The notes beneath the pieces are model-generated. The model did no database searches, was not told where the DNA came from, and was given only the letters and a program-made list of their open reading frames with translations. A program made the translations under genes and the position numbers. A stretch of 64,000 nt of DNA from Streptomyces sp. NBC_00568 (lineage in GTDB: Bacteria; Actinomycetota; Actinomycetes; Streptomycetales; Streptomycetaceae): the NCBI RefSeq assembly GCF_026341855.1, contig NZ_JAPENW010000001.1, positions 1,488,001 through 1,552,000 of the forward strand, written 5' to 3'. This document shows, in pieces, positions 34,601 to 42,248 of the stretch; the stretch's first letter is position 1; every line of letters starts with the position of its first letter.

Positions 34601-35536
34601 GGCTCCGCGCAGCAGCACGCCGAGCGGATCCGCAGCGACGCCGAGCGCGTCAGGACGCGGGCGGCCGAGGAGGCCGAGCGGCTGACGTCGTCGGCGCGCG
34701 AGGAGGCCGAGCGCACGCTGGACGAGGCCCGCAAGGAGGCCAACAAGCGGCGCTCCGAGGCGGCCGAGCAGGTCGACACGCTCATCTCCGAGACGGCGTC
34801 CGAGGCGGACAAGCTGCTCTCCGAGGCGCAGCAGAGCGCCCAGAAGACGACGGCGGACGCCGAGTCGCAGGCCGACACGATGGTCGGCGTGGCGCGGGGC
34901 GAGGCCGAACGGCTCGTCTCGGAGGCGACGGTCGAGGGCAACACCCGCGTGGAGCGGGCCCGTACGGACGCGGACGAGCTGCTGGTCGGCGCGCGCCGGG
35001 ACGCCACGGCGATCAGGGAGCGCGCCGAGGAGCTGCGGGACCGCATCACCTCGGAGATCGAGGATCTGCACGAGCGGGCCCGCCGTGAGTCGTCCGAGGC
35101 GATGAAGAACGCGGGCGACCGGTGCGACGCGCTCATCAAGGCCGCCGAGGACCAGCTCGCCGAGGCCGAGGCGAAGGCCAAGGACCTGCTGTCGGAGGCG
35201 AACTCCGAGGCGAGCAAGGTCCGTATCGCCGCCGTGCGCAAGGCCGAGGGGCTCCTCAAGGAGGCCGAGCAGAAGAAGTCCTCGGTCATCGGCGAGGCCG
35301 AGAAGATCAGGTCCGAGGCCATCCAGGAGGCGAAGGCCGCCGTCGAGGAGGGCAAGCGCGATCTGGAGGTGCTGGTCCGCCGGCGCGAGGACATCAACGC
35401 GGAGATCTCCCGCGTCCAGGACGTCCTGGAGGCGTTGGAGTCGTTCGAGGCGCCGCCGGGTGCCAAGGACGGCGGGGTGAAGGCGGGGGCCGCCGCGGGT
35501 GCTACCCGTTCGGGTGGCAAGGCGTCGGAGGGCTAG
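31688..35536 (+). CDS. scy: Scy, giant coiled-coil polarity protein
   Basis: Scaffold of the tip-organising centre, which with DivIVA and FilP directs hyphal tip growth. The 1282-residue product is almost wholly coiled coil. It has a heptad N-terminus (SRFEAEMERLKTEREKAVQHAEDLGYQVEVLRAKLHEARR), a short Pro break near residue 70, then about 1150 residues of Ala/Glu/Arg-rich sequence with the 51-residue-type repeat, and a Gly/Ala/Lys-rich tail. The GTG at 31688 is chosen because the product then starts MRGYERQEREPAADVDHLSRFE as I recall for Scy, with GGATGGGA 7 bases upstream. Repeat number gives a length slightly below S. coelicolor Scy. Confidence 0.95.
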   Translation: MRGYERQEREPAADVDHLSRFEAEMERLKTEREKAVQHAEDLGYQVEVLRAKLHEARRSLATRPAYDGADIGYQAEQLLRNAQMQADQLRTDAEREISQARAQTQRILQEHAEQAARLQAELHQEAVTRRQQLDQELAERRQTVESHVNENVAWAEQLRARSESQARRLLEESRAEAEQALAAARAEAERVAAEARQRLTNDAESARAEAEALLRRARTDAERLLNAASTQAQEATDHAEQLRSSTANESDNARRQATELSRSAEQRMSAAETALREAQAEADKVLNEAKEAAAKTLSGAESVNEQRTRTAKEQVARLVSEATKEAESTKSEAEQIVADARSKAETIVAEAEESARSLTAEETASQLSKAARTAEDVLNRASEEAKRTTKAASEEAERIRTEAETEADRLRAEAHDIAEQLKGTAKDDTKEYRAKTVELQEEARRLRGDAEQLRSDAVAEGERIRAEARREAVQQIEEAARTAEELLAKAKADADELRQAATADSEKVRTEAIERATTLRRQAEETLERTRAEAERHRAEAVEQAETIAADAERAAERQREETERAIAARQAEAAEGLARLHTEAEERLTAAETALTDARAEAERIRREAAEETDRLRSEAAERLRTLRAQAETEAERLRNEAAADAAASRAEGETIAVRLRSEAAAEAERLKSEAQDSADRVRSEAQAAAERLATEGAETLAAAQEEAARRRREAEETLGSARQEADQERERAREQSEELLASARKRVEEAQTEAVRLVEEADRRATEMVSNAEQTAQQVRDAVAGLHEQAQEEITGLRSAAEHVADRTRTEAQEEADRVRADAYAERERASEDASRVRREAAEETEAASSLAERTVAEAIAESERLRSDAADHAQRVRTEASDAIANADQDASRTRADAREDANRIRSDAAAQVDTLITEATAEAERLGTETAAEAERVRAEAVAKAEQLISDATGDAERLRAEAAETVGSAQQHAERIRSDAERVRTRAAEEAERLTSSAREEAERTLDEARKEANKRRSEAAEQVDTLISETASEADKLLSEAQQSAQKTTADAESQADTMVGVARGEAERLVSEATVEGNTRVERARTDADELLVGARRDATAIRERAEELRDRITSEIEDLHERARRESSEAMKNAGDRCDALIKAAEDQLAEAEAKAKDLLSEANSEASKVRIAAVRKAEGLLKEAEQKKSSVIGEAEKIRSEAIQEAKAAVEEGKRDLEVLVRRREDINAEISRVQDVLEALESFEAPPGAKDGGVKAGAAAGATRSGGKASEG

Positions 35537-35719
35537 CCAGATGCACAGGTTCCGTGCCTAATAGGGACCTTTGCCACAGGCTCTGGCAAGCCATCCGGCA
35601 GCTAGCCACCCAAAAGGAGTGTCATTCTCCAGATCAAACACGTATCCGCTCGATGACACACCGCATTGACCCCTAGGATTCCACCTATCACCTCACCGGT
35701 CTCATTCGACAGGAACCCC

Positions 35720-36655
35720 ATGAGCGACACTTCCCCCTACGGCTTCGAGCTTGTGCGGCGTGGATACGACCGCGCTCAGGTGGACGAACGCATTTCGAAG
35801 CTCGTCTCCGACCGTGACAGCGCTCTGGCCCGTATCACCGCCCTCGAAAAGCGCATCGAAGAACTCCATCTCGAAACGCAGAACGCCCAGGCCCAGGTCA
35901 GCGACGCGGAGCCGTCGTACGCCGGTCTCGGCGCGCGCGTCGAGAAGATCCTCCGCCTCGCCGAGGAGGAGGCCAAGGACCTGCGCGAGGAGGCCCGTCG
36001 CGCGTCCGAGCAGCACCGTGAGCTGGCCGAGTCGGCCGCCCAGCAGGTGCGCAACGACGCAGAATCGTTCGCTGCGGACCGCAAGTCCAAGGCGGAGGAC
36101 GAGGGCGTCCGGATCGTCGAGAAGGCCAAGAGCGACGCCTCTCAGCTGCGCTCCGAGGCGCAGAAGGACGCGCAGTCCAAGCGCGAGGAGGCGGACGCCC
36201 TCTTCGAGGAGACCCGCGCCAAGGCCGCCCAGGCCGCCGCCGACTTCGAGACGAACCTCGCCAAGCGCCGCGAGCAGTCCGAGCGCGACCTGGCGTCGCG
36301 CCAGGCCAAGGCCGAGAAGCGCCTCGCGGAGATCGAGCACCGCGCGGAGCAGCTCCGCCTGGAGGCCGAGAAGCTGCGCACGGATGCCGAGCGCCGCGCC
36401 CGCCAGACGGTGGAGACGGCTCAGCGGCAGGCCGAGGACATCGTGGCCGACGCGAACGCCAAGGCCGACCGCATCCGCTCGGAATCCGAGCGCGAGCTGG
36501 CCGCCCTCACCAACCGCCGCGACTCGATCAACGCGCAGCTCACGAACGTCCGCGAGATGCTCGCGACGCTCACGGGCGCCGCGGTGGCCGCCGCCACCGG
36601 CCCGGCCGAGGACGAGCCGATCACGCGTGGGGTTCCGGCACAGCAGTCCCGGTAA
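35720..36655 (+). CDS. filP: FilP, intermediate-filament-like coiled-coil protein
   Basis: Forms cytoskeletal filaments at hyphal tips and gives the cell stiffness; interacts with Scy and DivIVA. The 311-residue product begins MSDTSPYGFELVRRGYDRAQVDERISKLVSDRDSALARI, resembling the DivIVA membrane/curvature segment (F...GYD..VD), and then has an Ala/Glu/Lys-rich coiled coil to about residue 290. ATG 35720 with AGGAA upstream is preferred over an in-frame start at 35666. It is 183 bases after scy, with space for its own promoter. Confidence 0.95.
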   Translation: MSDTSPYGFELVRRGYDRAQVDERISKLVSDRDSALARITALEKRIEELHLETQNAQAQVSDAEPSYAGLGARVEKILRLAEEEAKDLREEARRASEQHRELAESAAQQVRNDAESFAADRKSKAEDEGVRIVEKAKSDASQLRSEAQKDAQSKREEADALFEETRAKAAQAAADFETNLAKRREQSERDLASRQAKAEKRLAEIEHRAEQLRLEAEKLRTDAERRARQTVETAQRQAEDIVADANAKADRIRSESERELAALTNRRDSINAQLTNVREMLATLTGAAVAAATGPAEDEPITRGVPAQQSR

Positions 36656-36674
36656 CCGCGCAGTCCGACACCAG

Positions 36675-36704
36675 GGCCCGCTCCCCCTTCGGAGGGTGCG
36701 GGCC
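36675..36704 (+). terminator. Terminator after filP
   Basis: Arms GGCCCGC...GCGGGCC with an inner CCCTCC-type stem and TTCG loop, followed by TTGTC. No gene is seen from here to 36876. Confidence 0.75.
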
Positions 36705-36876
36705 TTGTCGTACCGTCAGGTCCCGCTGCCCGGACCTCGCCCCGTCGTGCCGTCCGGCACCACCGCCTCCCCTTCCGAGGGGTGCCTCCGCGCCGGTGCG
36801 GCGCCCCCGGTGAGGAGCCTCTCGACCGTCTCCCGCTCAAGTGGCAGGCCCCCGGGGGCCGTCTTAGCGTGGCCGC

Positions 36877-37872
36877 ATGATCGAGCTCGAGGGGCTGACC
36901 AAGCGGTACGGCGAGAAGGTGGCGGTCAACAACCTCACCTGCGCCGTCAGACCGGGCATCGTGACCGGCTTCCTCGGTCCCAACGGCGCCGGGAAGTCCA
37001 CGACCATGCGGATGATGCTCGGGCTCGACCGTCCCACGTCGGGCGACGTACGGATCGACGGAGAGCACTACGACCACCTCAAGGACCCGCTGAAGTACAT
37101 CGGCGCCCTGCTGGACGCGAAGGCCATGCACGGCGGCCGCAGCGCCTTCAACCACCTCCTCTGCCTCGCCCAGAGCAACGGCATCCCCAAGGCGCGCGTG
37201 CACGAGGTCCTCGACACGGTCGGCCTCACCTCGGTCGCGAGGAAGAAGGCGAAGGGGTTCTCGCTGGGCATGGGCCAGCGGCTCGGCATCGCGGGCGCGC
37301 TCCTCGGCGATCCGCGGATCCTGATGTTCGACGAGCCGGTCAACGGCCTCGACCCCGAGGGCATCCACTGGATCCGCAATCTGATGAAGTCCCTCGCGGC
37401 CCAGGGCCGTACGGTCTTCGTCTCCTCCCACCTCATGAGCGAGATGGCGCTGACCGCCGACCACCTCGTCGTCATCGGCCAGGGCAGGCTGCTCGCCGAC
37501 ACCTCGATGGCCGATTTCATCCAGCAGAACTCGCGCTCGTACGTCCGTATCCGCTCCCCGCAGCGCGAGCGGCTGCTCGACGTGCTGCAGGGCGCGGGGA
37601 TCACCGTCGTGCAGACGGGCAGCGGCGCGCTCGAGGTGGACGACGGGAAGCCGGAGCACATCGGTGAGCTGGCCGCGCGGCACCAGATCGTGCTGCATGA
37701 GCTGAGCCCCCAGCAGGCCTCGCTGGAGGAGGCGTTCATGCAGCTGACCGCGGAGTCGGTGGAGTATCACGCGCATTCCGACGCGCCGAGTCCGCGGAAC
37801 CCCCAGGGCCCGCGGAGTCCGCAGAGCCCGCCCACCGCCCCGCAATGGGGCGGCGACTGGAAGAAGGGCTGA
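36877..37872 (+). CDS. ABC transporter ATP-binding protein (paralogue A)
   Basis: A 331-residue ATPase of an ABC-2 exporter. Walker A is GPNGAGKST, the Q-loop area is YIGALLDAKAMHGGRSAFNHL, the signature is a variant FSLGMGQRLGIA, Walker B is ILMFDEPVNGLDPEG, and the H-loop is VFVSSHLMSEM. The LGMGQ signature and GALLDAKA motif are shared with the ATPase at 40977. The Pro/Ser-rich tail is short. Three bases separate it from its permease gene. Substrate unknown. Confidence 0.92.
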   Translation: MIELEGLTKRYGEKVAVNNLTCAVRPGIVTGFLGPNGAGKSTTMRMMLGLDRPTSGDVRIDGEHYDHLKDPLKYIGALLDAKAMHGGRSAFNHLLCLAQSNGIPKARVHEVLDTVGLTSVARKKAKGFSLGMGQRLGIAGALLGDPRILMFDEPVNGLDPEGIHWIRNLMKSLAAQGRTVFVSSHLMSEMALTADHLVVIGQGRLLADTSMADFIQQNSRSYVRIRSPQRERLLDVLQGAGITVVQTGSGALEVDDGKPEHIGELAARHQIVLHELSPQQASLEEAFMQLTAESVEYHAHSDAPSPRNPQGPRSPQSPPTAPQWGGDWKKG

Positions 37873-37874
37873 CG

Positions 37875-38642
37875 ATGGCGGCCACCCAGGTCCTCAAGTC
37901 CGAGTGGACCAAGATCCGCTCCGTGGCGTCCACGGTGTGGACGCTGAGCCTCGCGGCGGTCGTCACGATCGCCCTGGGCCTGCTCATCTCGCTCCTGTCC
38001 AAGAACGAGTGGGACAAGATGAGCACGAGGGACCAGCTCTCCTTCGACCCGACGTACATCAGCTTCGCGGGCATGAGCCTCGGCCAGCTCGCGATGATCG
38101 TCTTCGGCGTGCTGGTGGTGGGCAACGAGTACAGCACCGGCATGATCCGGACCTCGCTCGCGGCGGTCCCGCAGCGCGGCACGTTCCTCTTCAGCAAGGT
38201 CGCGGTGGCGGCCGGCCTCGCCCTCGTCGTCGGCCTGATCACCAGCTTCATCACGTTCTTCCTGGGCCAGGCCGTGCTCGGCACGCACAAGGCGTCGATC
38301 AGCGATCCGGGTGTCCTGCGCGCGGTGATCGGCGGGGGGCTCTACATGACCCTCATCGCCGTCTTCTCGATGGGCGTCGCGGCGATGCTGCGCAGTCCGA
38401 TGCTCTCGCTCGGCATCCTGATGCCGTTCTTCTTCCTGATCTCCAACATCCTGGGCGCGGTGTCCGCGACGAAGAAGATCGGCCGCTACCTCCCCGACCA
38501 GGCCGGCAGCAGAATCCTGCGGGTGGTGACTCCCCTGGACGACACCCCGTACGGTCCCTGGGGCGGCCTCGGAATCATGGTGCTGTGGGTGGCCCTGGCC
38601 CTGATCGGCGGCTACACGCTGCTCAAGAAGAGGGACGCCTAG
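37875..38642 (+). CDS. ABC-2 type permease (paralogue A)
   Basis: A 255-residue membrane protein with six predicted segments, starting MAATQVLKSEWTKIRSVASTVWTLSLAAVV. The SEWTKIRSV start and VVGNEYSTGMIRTSLAAVPQRG segment are typical of this ABC-2 group. It is co-transcribed with the ATPase at 36877 and ends 22 bases from the convergent Kir-like gene. It is about 40-50% similar by eye to the permease at 42245. Confidence 0.9.
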   Translation: MAATQVLKSEWTKIRSVASTVWTLSLAAVVTIALGLLISLLSKNEWDKMSTRDQLSFDPTYISFAGMSLGQLAMIVFGVLVVGNEYSTGMIRTSLAAVPQRGTFLFSKVAVAAGLALVVGLITSFITFFLGQAVLGTHKASISDPGVLRAVIGGGLYMTLIAVFSMGVAAMLRSPMLSLGILMPFFFLISNILGAVSATKKIGRYLPDQAGSRILRVVTPLDDTPYGPWGGLGIMVLWVALALIGGYTLLKKRDA

Positions 38643-38664
38643 GTCTACTCACGAAGAGGAGCCC

Positions 38665-39675
38665 CTAAGTCTGCGGCCGGGGCGCCGGCGCCTGGCCGGG
38701 GTCTTCGCCGTTCGGCCGGGGAGGGATCAGGCCGTCGAAGTCGGTCCAGCCCTCCCAGCGCCAGACGTCCTTGTCGAGGTCCGGCTGGAGCGGCACGAAA
38801 CGGCCGAGCTCGAAGTCCCCGGCCTCCAGGTCGAACCAGCGCTCGTCGGCGACCTCGGTGCCGAGCCCGACGGTCCGGGCGGTCAGCCGGACGAGCAGCT
38901 TCACGCCGTGCGAGCCGGACAGGTCCTTGCCCTGGATCCTGCGGAACGGCAGGCCGTCCACCGGCGCCTCGACCGGTATCCACACCGTGAAGGGGGCACC
39001 GCGCTCGACCGCGAGCCAGCTCCGTTCCTCGGCCGGCTCGCCCTTCGCGTCCAGGACCCTCAGCCACTGCTTGTAGATGACGAGGCTGCCGTCGTGCGGG
39101 GAGCGCTCCAGGTAGCGCAGATGCGCGCGGGCCCGCAGGTCGACGACCGACAGGTTGTCGAAGCGGTTGTAGAAACGGACGGCGATGATGGCGTCGTCGC
39201 TGTCCGCGTGCTGCCGCGAGTAGCCCGGGAAGTCGGCGGTCCAGGCGTGCGAGATGCTGGCCCGCCGCCGCCAGACGAAGGGCCGCAGCGCGAACATCTT
39301 GATCAGTACGATGCCGAGCAGCACCGCGGGCACCAGCGAGCCGGTGACGGAGGCGAGCGTGGCGAGCAGCTGGTGAGCGGTGCTGTCCGGTTCGGGTTCG
39401 AGATTGTCCGTGCCGACGCAGGCCCGCAGCACGGTCAGGCTGAGGTCGAAGAGCCGCTCCTCGTTCGAGAACCGCTCCGCCATCGAACGCGGCGAGTGCT
39501 CGGTCAGCGTCCACGCCGCCGCCACGACCACCGAGAGTCCGGCCAGCGCGCCCAGCGCCATCAGGAGCAGCGCGTGGACGGTGCGTCCCGCCATCCACCA
39601 GCGTACGGACGTGCGAAAGCGCGGATGCGTCCGTCCCCGCCCCGGTCCTCCGCCCCACCCTGTCCCGCGCCACAT
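38665..39675 (-). CDS. Kir-channel-like membrane protein with degenerate pore loop
   Basis: A 336-residue protein of unknown function. Membrane segments are at about 34-57 and 103-130. Between them LFDLSLTVLRACVGTDNLEP (75-94) resembles a potassium-channel pore loop, but the TVGYG filter is reduced to CVG-TD. After segment 2 (GIVLIKMFALRPFVWRRR) a beta-rich cytosolic domain (AIIAVRFYNRFDNLSVVDLRARAHLRYL) resembles the Kir immunoglobulin-like domain. It ends WRWEGWTDFDGLIPPRP. The ATG at 39675 is a reasonable start; the frame continues to 39840. It lies between two ABC exporters. Confidence 0.75.
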   Translation of the reverse strand: MWRGTGWGGGPGRGRTHPRFRTSVRWWMAGRTVHALLLMALGALAGLSVVVAAAWTLTEHSPRSMAERFSNEERLFDLSLTVLRACVGTDNLEPEPDSTAHQLLATLASVTGSLVPAVLLGIVLIKMFALRPFVWRRRASISHAWTADFPGYSRQHADSDDAIIAVRFYNRFDNLSVVDLRARAHLRYLERSPHDGSLVIYKQWLRVLDAKGEPAEERSWLAVERGAPFTVWIPVEAPVDGLPFRRIQGKDLSGSHGVKLLVRLTARTVGLGTEVADERWFDLEAGDFELGRFVPLQPDLDKDVWRWEGWTDFDGLIPPRPNGEDPGQAPAPRPQT

Positions 39676-39857
39676 TGAGCTCAACTTACTTCCCCCGTAA
39701 CCGACTTCGCCCCCACTCGTACAATGGGGAGAGCATGATTCCCGGTGTCGGTTCGGGCCAACCCGGCTGGACCGGGGGAGACCGGGACCCGCCCCGGGTA
39801 CATCTCGCGTGAAAGGCTGTGCCCGTATTCGCGCGACCACCCCCGAAGGGCGTCACC

Positions 39858-40748
39858 GTGACGACGAAGGACCGAAGCCTTGAGGCGCTGGGCCTGGACG
39901 ACGTGCCCGCGAAGAAGCCCCTCACCTACCCCGGCCGGCCCACCACCGAGCCGTCCCTGCTGACCGGCGGTGAGCTCCTCCAGCTCGACGTCCGGCCGCT
40001 GCGGCTCGGCGAGTGGTACGTGGAGGAGCGCCAGGAACAGCAGCGTCTCGACGAAGCCCTCGCCGACCTGGGCCAGGTCGGCACCGGGCGGCGCCACCCG
40101 GTCATCGCCGTCGGCTCGAACGCCTCCCCCGGGCAGGTCGCCCACAAGCTGACCCGGCTCGGCATCCCGGCGACGGTGCCGATGATTCCGGTGCGGGTGG
40201 GCGGGATCGCCGTGGGCTGCTCGGGGCACATCAGCCCGGCGGGCTACGTGGCCGGGACGCCGTACGTGGACCGGACCGCCGAGACGACGCTCGTGGTGAC
40301 CTGGCTGGACTCGACCCAGCTCAAGGCCGTCGACGACACCGAGTTCCCGGACTACCGGCGGGCGATACTCCCCGGCGACGAGTTCACGATGACGATGCCC
40401 TCCGGGGAACGGCTCGGCGGCGCGTACATCTACTTCAGCGCGCACGGCGTGCTCGCCGAGCCGGAGACCGGGCGGCCCCGCCAGGGCGGCGGCGACCAGT
40501 CCGAGCTGCTCGCCTCCCTGCTCGCCGCCTCCGCACGGCTGCGCGAGCTGCTCGGGCCCGACCCCGCGGCGTGGGTGCGCGACGCCGGGGCCGACCGGTC
40601 GCTGCGCGAGAAGGGCACGCTGATCTTCGGCCAGGAGGGCTGGGTGCTGCCGCAGACCGACTTCCTGCCGTACGTCGACGAGTCGGCCGAACTGCGTCTG
40701 TACGACGACCTGCCGCCGCTCGACGATTCCCTGCCGCACCGGCCCTGA
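39858..40748 (+). CDS. Conserved protein of unknown function
   Basis: A 296-residue soluble protein. The segment HPVIAVGSNASPGQVAHKLTRLGIPATVPMIPVRVGGIAVG recalls the YGSN loop of the gamma-glutamylcyclotransferase-like fold, but the match is short. The C-terminal part is acidic and Leu-rich (ELRLYDDLPPLDDSLPHRP). The GTG at 39858 is preceded by GAAGGG. It is divergent from the Kir-like gene. I do not recognise a function. Confidence 0.8.
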   Translation: MTTKDRSLEALGLDDVPAKKPLTYPGRPTTEPSLLTGGELLQLDVRPLRLGEWYVEERQEQQRLDEALADLGQVGTGRRHPVIAVGSNASPGQVAHKLTRLGIPATVPMIPVRVGGIAVGCSGHISPAGYVAGTPYVDRTAETTLVVTWLDSTQLKAVDDTEFPDYRRAILPGDEFTMTMPSGERLGGAYIYFSAHGVLAEPETGRPRQGGGDQSELLASLLAASARLRELLGPDPAAWVRDAGADRSLREKGTLIFGQEGWVLPQTDFLPYVDESAELRLYDDLPPLDDSLPHRP

Positions 40749-40976
40749 GAATTCCCCGGTGATCAGGGGGGCGCCCATTCCCTTTCCGGCCTGACCAGGG
40801 ACGACGAGTACCTGACAGGACGCCCGTGCGAAATACCGCCCCTTACTGGATCTTTCCCCGGCCGACCGGGCGCGGTTTTACTCTCTCTTGAGTGGAACCG
40901 TCAGCGCCCGGTTATCCTCCTAACCCTTACGGGGGCGTGCGCCCCGACGTCCTGAACCTTTCGATGGGTGCGGAGA

Positions 40977-42248
40977 ATGATCGAGGCAGTCGGCCTGACG
41001 AAGCGCTACGGCGCCAAGACGGCCGTGTACAACCTTTCCTTCCAGGTGCGGCCGGGTGCCGTCACCGGTTTCCTCGGGCCCAACGGCTCGGGCAAGTCGA
41101 CGACGATGCGCATGATCCTCGGCCTCGACAACCCCACCTCCGGGCGGGTGACGATCGGCGGCTTCCCGTACCGCAAGCTGCAGAACGCACCCCGCCAGGT
41201 CGGCGCACTCCTCGACGCCAAGGCCGTGCACGGTGGCCGGCACGCCCGCAACCACCTGCTGTGCCTGGCCCAGCTGTCGGGCATCCCGGCCCGCCGCGTG
41301 GACGAGGTGCTCGGCGTCGTGGGCCTCCAGGACGTGGCCAAAAAGCGCTCCAAGGGCTTCTCCCTCGGCATGGGCCAGCGCCTCGGCATCGCCGCCGCGC
41401 TCCTCGGCGACCCCCAGGTGCTGCTCTTCGACGAGCCGGTCAACGGCCTCGACCCCGAGGGCATCCTCTGGGTGCGCAACCTGATGAAGTCCCTCGCGGC
41501 GGAGGGCCGTACGGTCTTCGTCTCCTCGCACCTGATGAGCGAGATGGCGCTGACCGCCGACCACCTGATCGTGATCGGCCGCGGCCAGCTGCTCGCCGAC
41601 CAGAGCATCAAGGAATTCATCTCGCACAACTCGGCCGACTTCGCCCGGGTGCGCACGCCGGACACCGAGCCGCAGCAGCGCGAGAAGCTGACCGCCGCGC
41701 TGACCGAGGCGGGCGGTCAGGTGCTGCCCGAGCAGGACGGCGCGCTGCGCATCACCGGGCTGCCGCTCTCCCGCATCAGCGACCTCGCGCACTCCGCCGA
41801 CGTCCGCCTGTGGGAGCTGTCGCCGCACCAGGCCTCGCTGGAGGAGGCGTACATGCGGATGACGCAGGGCGCCGTCGACTACCGCTCGACCATCGACCAG
41901 AAGGCCGGGCTCCAGCAGCAGCTGCCGCCGGGCGCCATGCCCCCGCCGCAGCTGCCGGTGGCGGGCCAGGGCCAGCCGGGCTGGTACGCGCCGCCGCCGC
42001 CCCAGCAGGGCGGGCAGCCCTTCGCCATGCCGCAGGGCCAGCCGCAGGCCGGTCCGTACGGCGCTCCCGCGGCCCCCGGCGCGGCCCTGCCGGGCCCGTA
42101 CGGCGCTCCGGCCGCCCCCGGCGCCACGGACGCCAACCCGTACGCACACGCGGCCCCCCAGGCCCCCGCGGGCCCCCCGGCGCCCACCGCCGCCGCGCCC
42201 GCCCCCGCGCCCGCCGCCGACCTGACCAAGCCCGAGGACGCCCGATGA
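40977..42248 (+). CDS. ABC transporter ATP-binding protein (paralogue B), long Pro/Gly tail
   Basis: A 423-residue ATPase. The first 300 residues closely match the ATPase at 36877: GPNGSGKST, FSLGMGQRLGIAAALLGDP, LLFDEPVNGLDPEG, VFVSSHLMSEMALTADHL. About 120 extra C-terminal residues are rich in Pro, Gln, Gly and Ala, including two copies of GPYGAPAAPGA. ATG 40977 is preferred by comparison with the paralogue, although GTG at 40968 is possible. Its stop overlaps the permease start (ATGA). Substrate unknown. Confidence 0.91.
   Translation: MIEAVGLTKRYGAKTAVYNLSFQVRPGAVTGFLGPNGSGKSTTMRMILGLDNPTSGRVTIGGFPYRKLQNAPRQVGALLDAKAVHGGRHARNHLLCLAQLSGIPARRVDEVLGVVGLQDVAKKRSKGFSLGMGQRLGIAAALLGDPQVLLFDEPVNGLDPEGILWVRNLMKSLAAEGRTVFVSSHLMSEMALTADHLIVIGRGQLLADQSIKEFISHNSADFARVRTPDTEPQQREKLTAALTEAGGQVLPEQDGALRITGLPLSRISDLAHSADVRLWELSPHQASLEEAYMRMTQGAVDYRSTIDQKAGLQQQLPPGAMPPPQLPVAGQGQPGWYAPPPPQQGGQPFAMPQGQPQAGPYGAPAAPGAALPGPYGAPAAPGATDANPYAHAAPQAPAGPPAPTAAAPAPAPAADLTKPEDAR

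Noticed and set aside
31430..35071. 1213-residue open frame antisense to scy, Leu/Gly/Arg-rich
   Set aside because: It mirrors the Ala/Glu/Arg codon pattern of scy, has low-complexity translation and no ribosome site; scy is strongly supported on the other strand.
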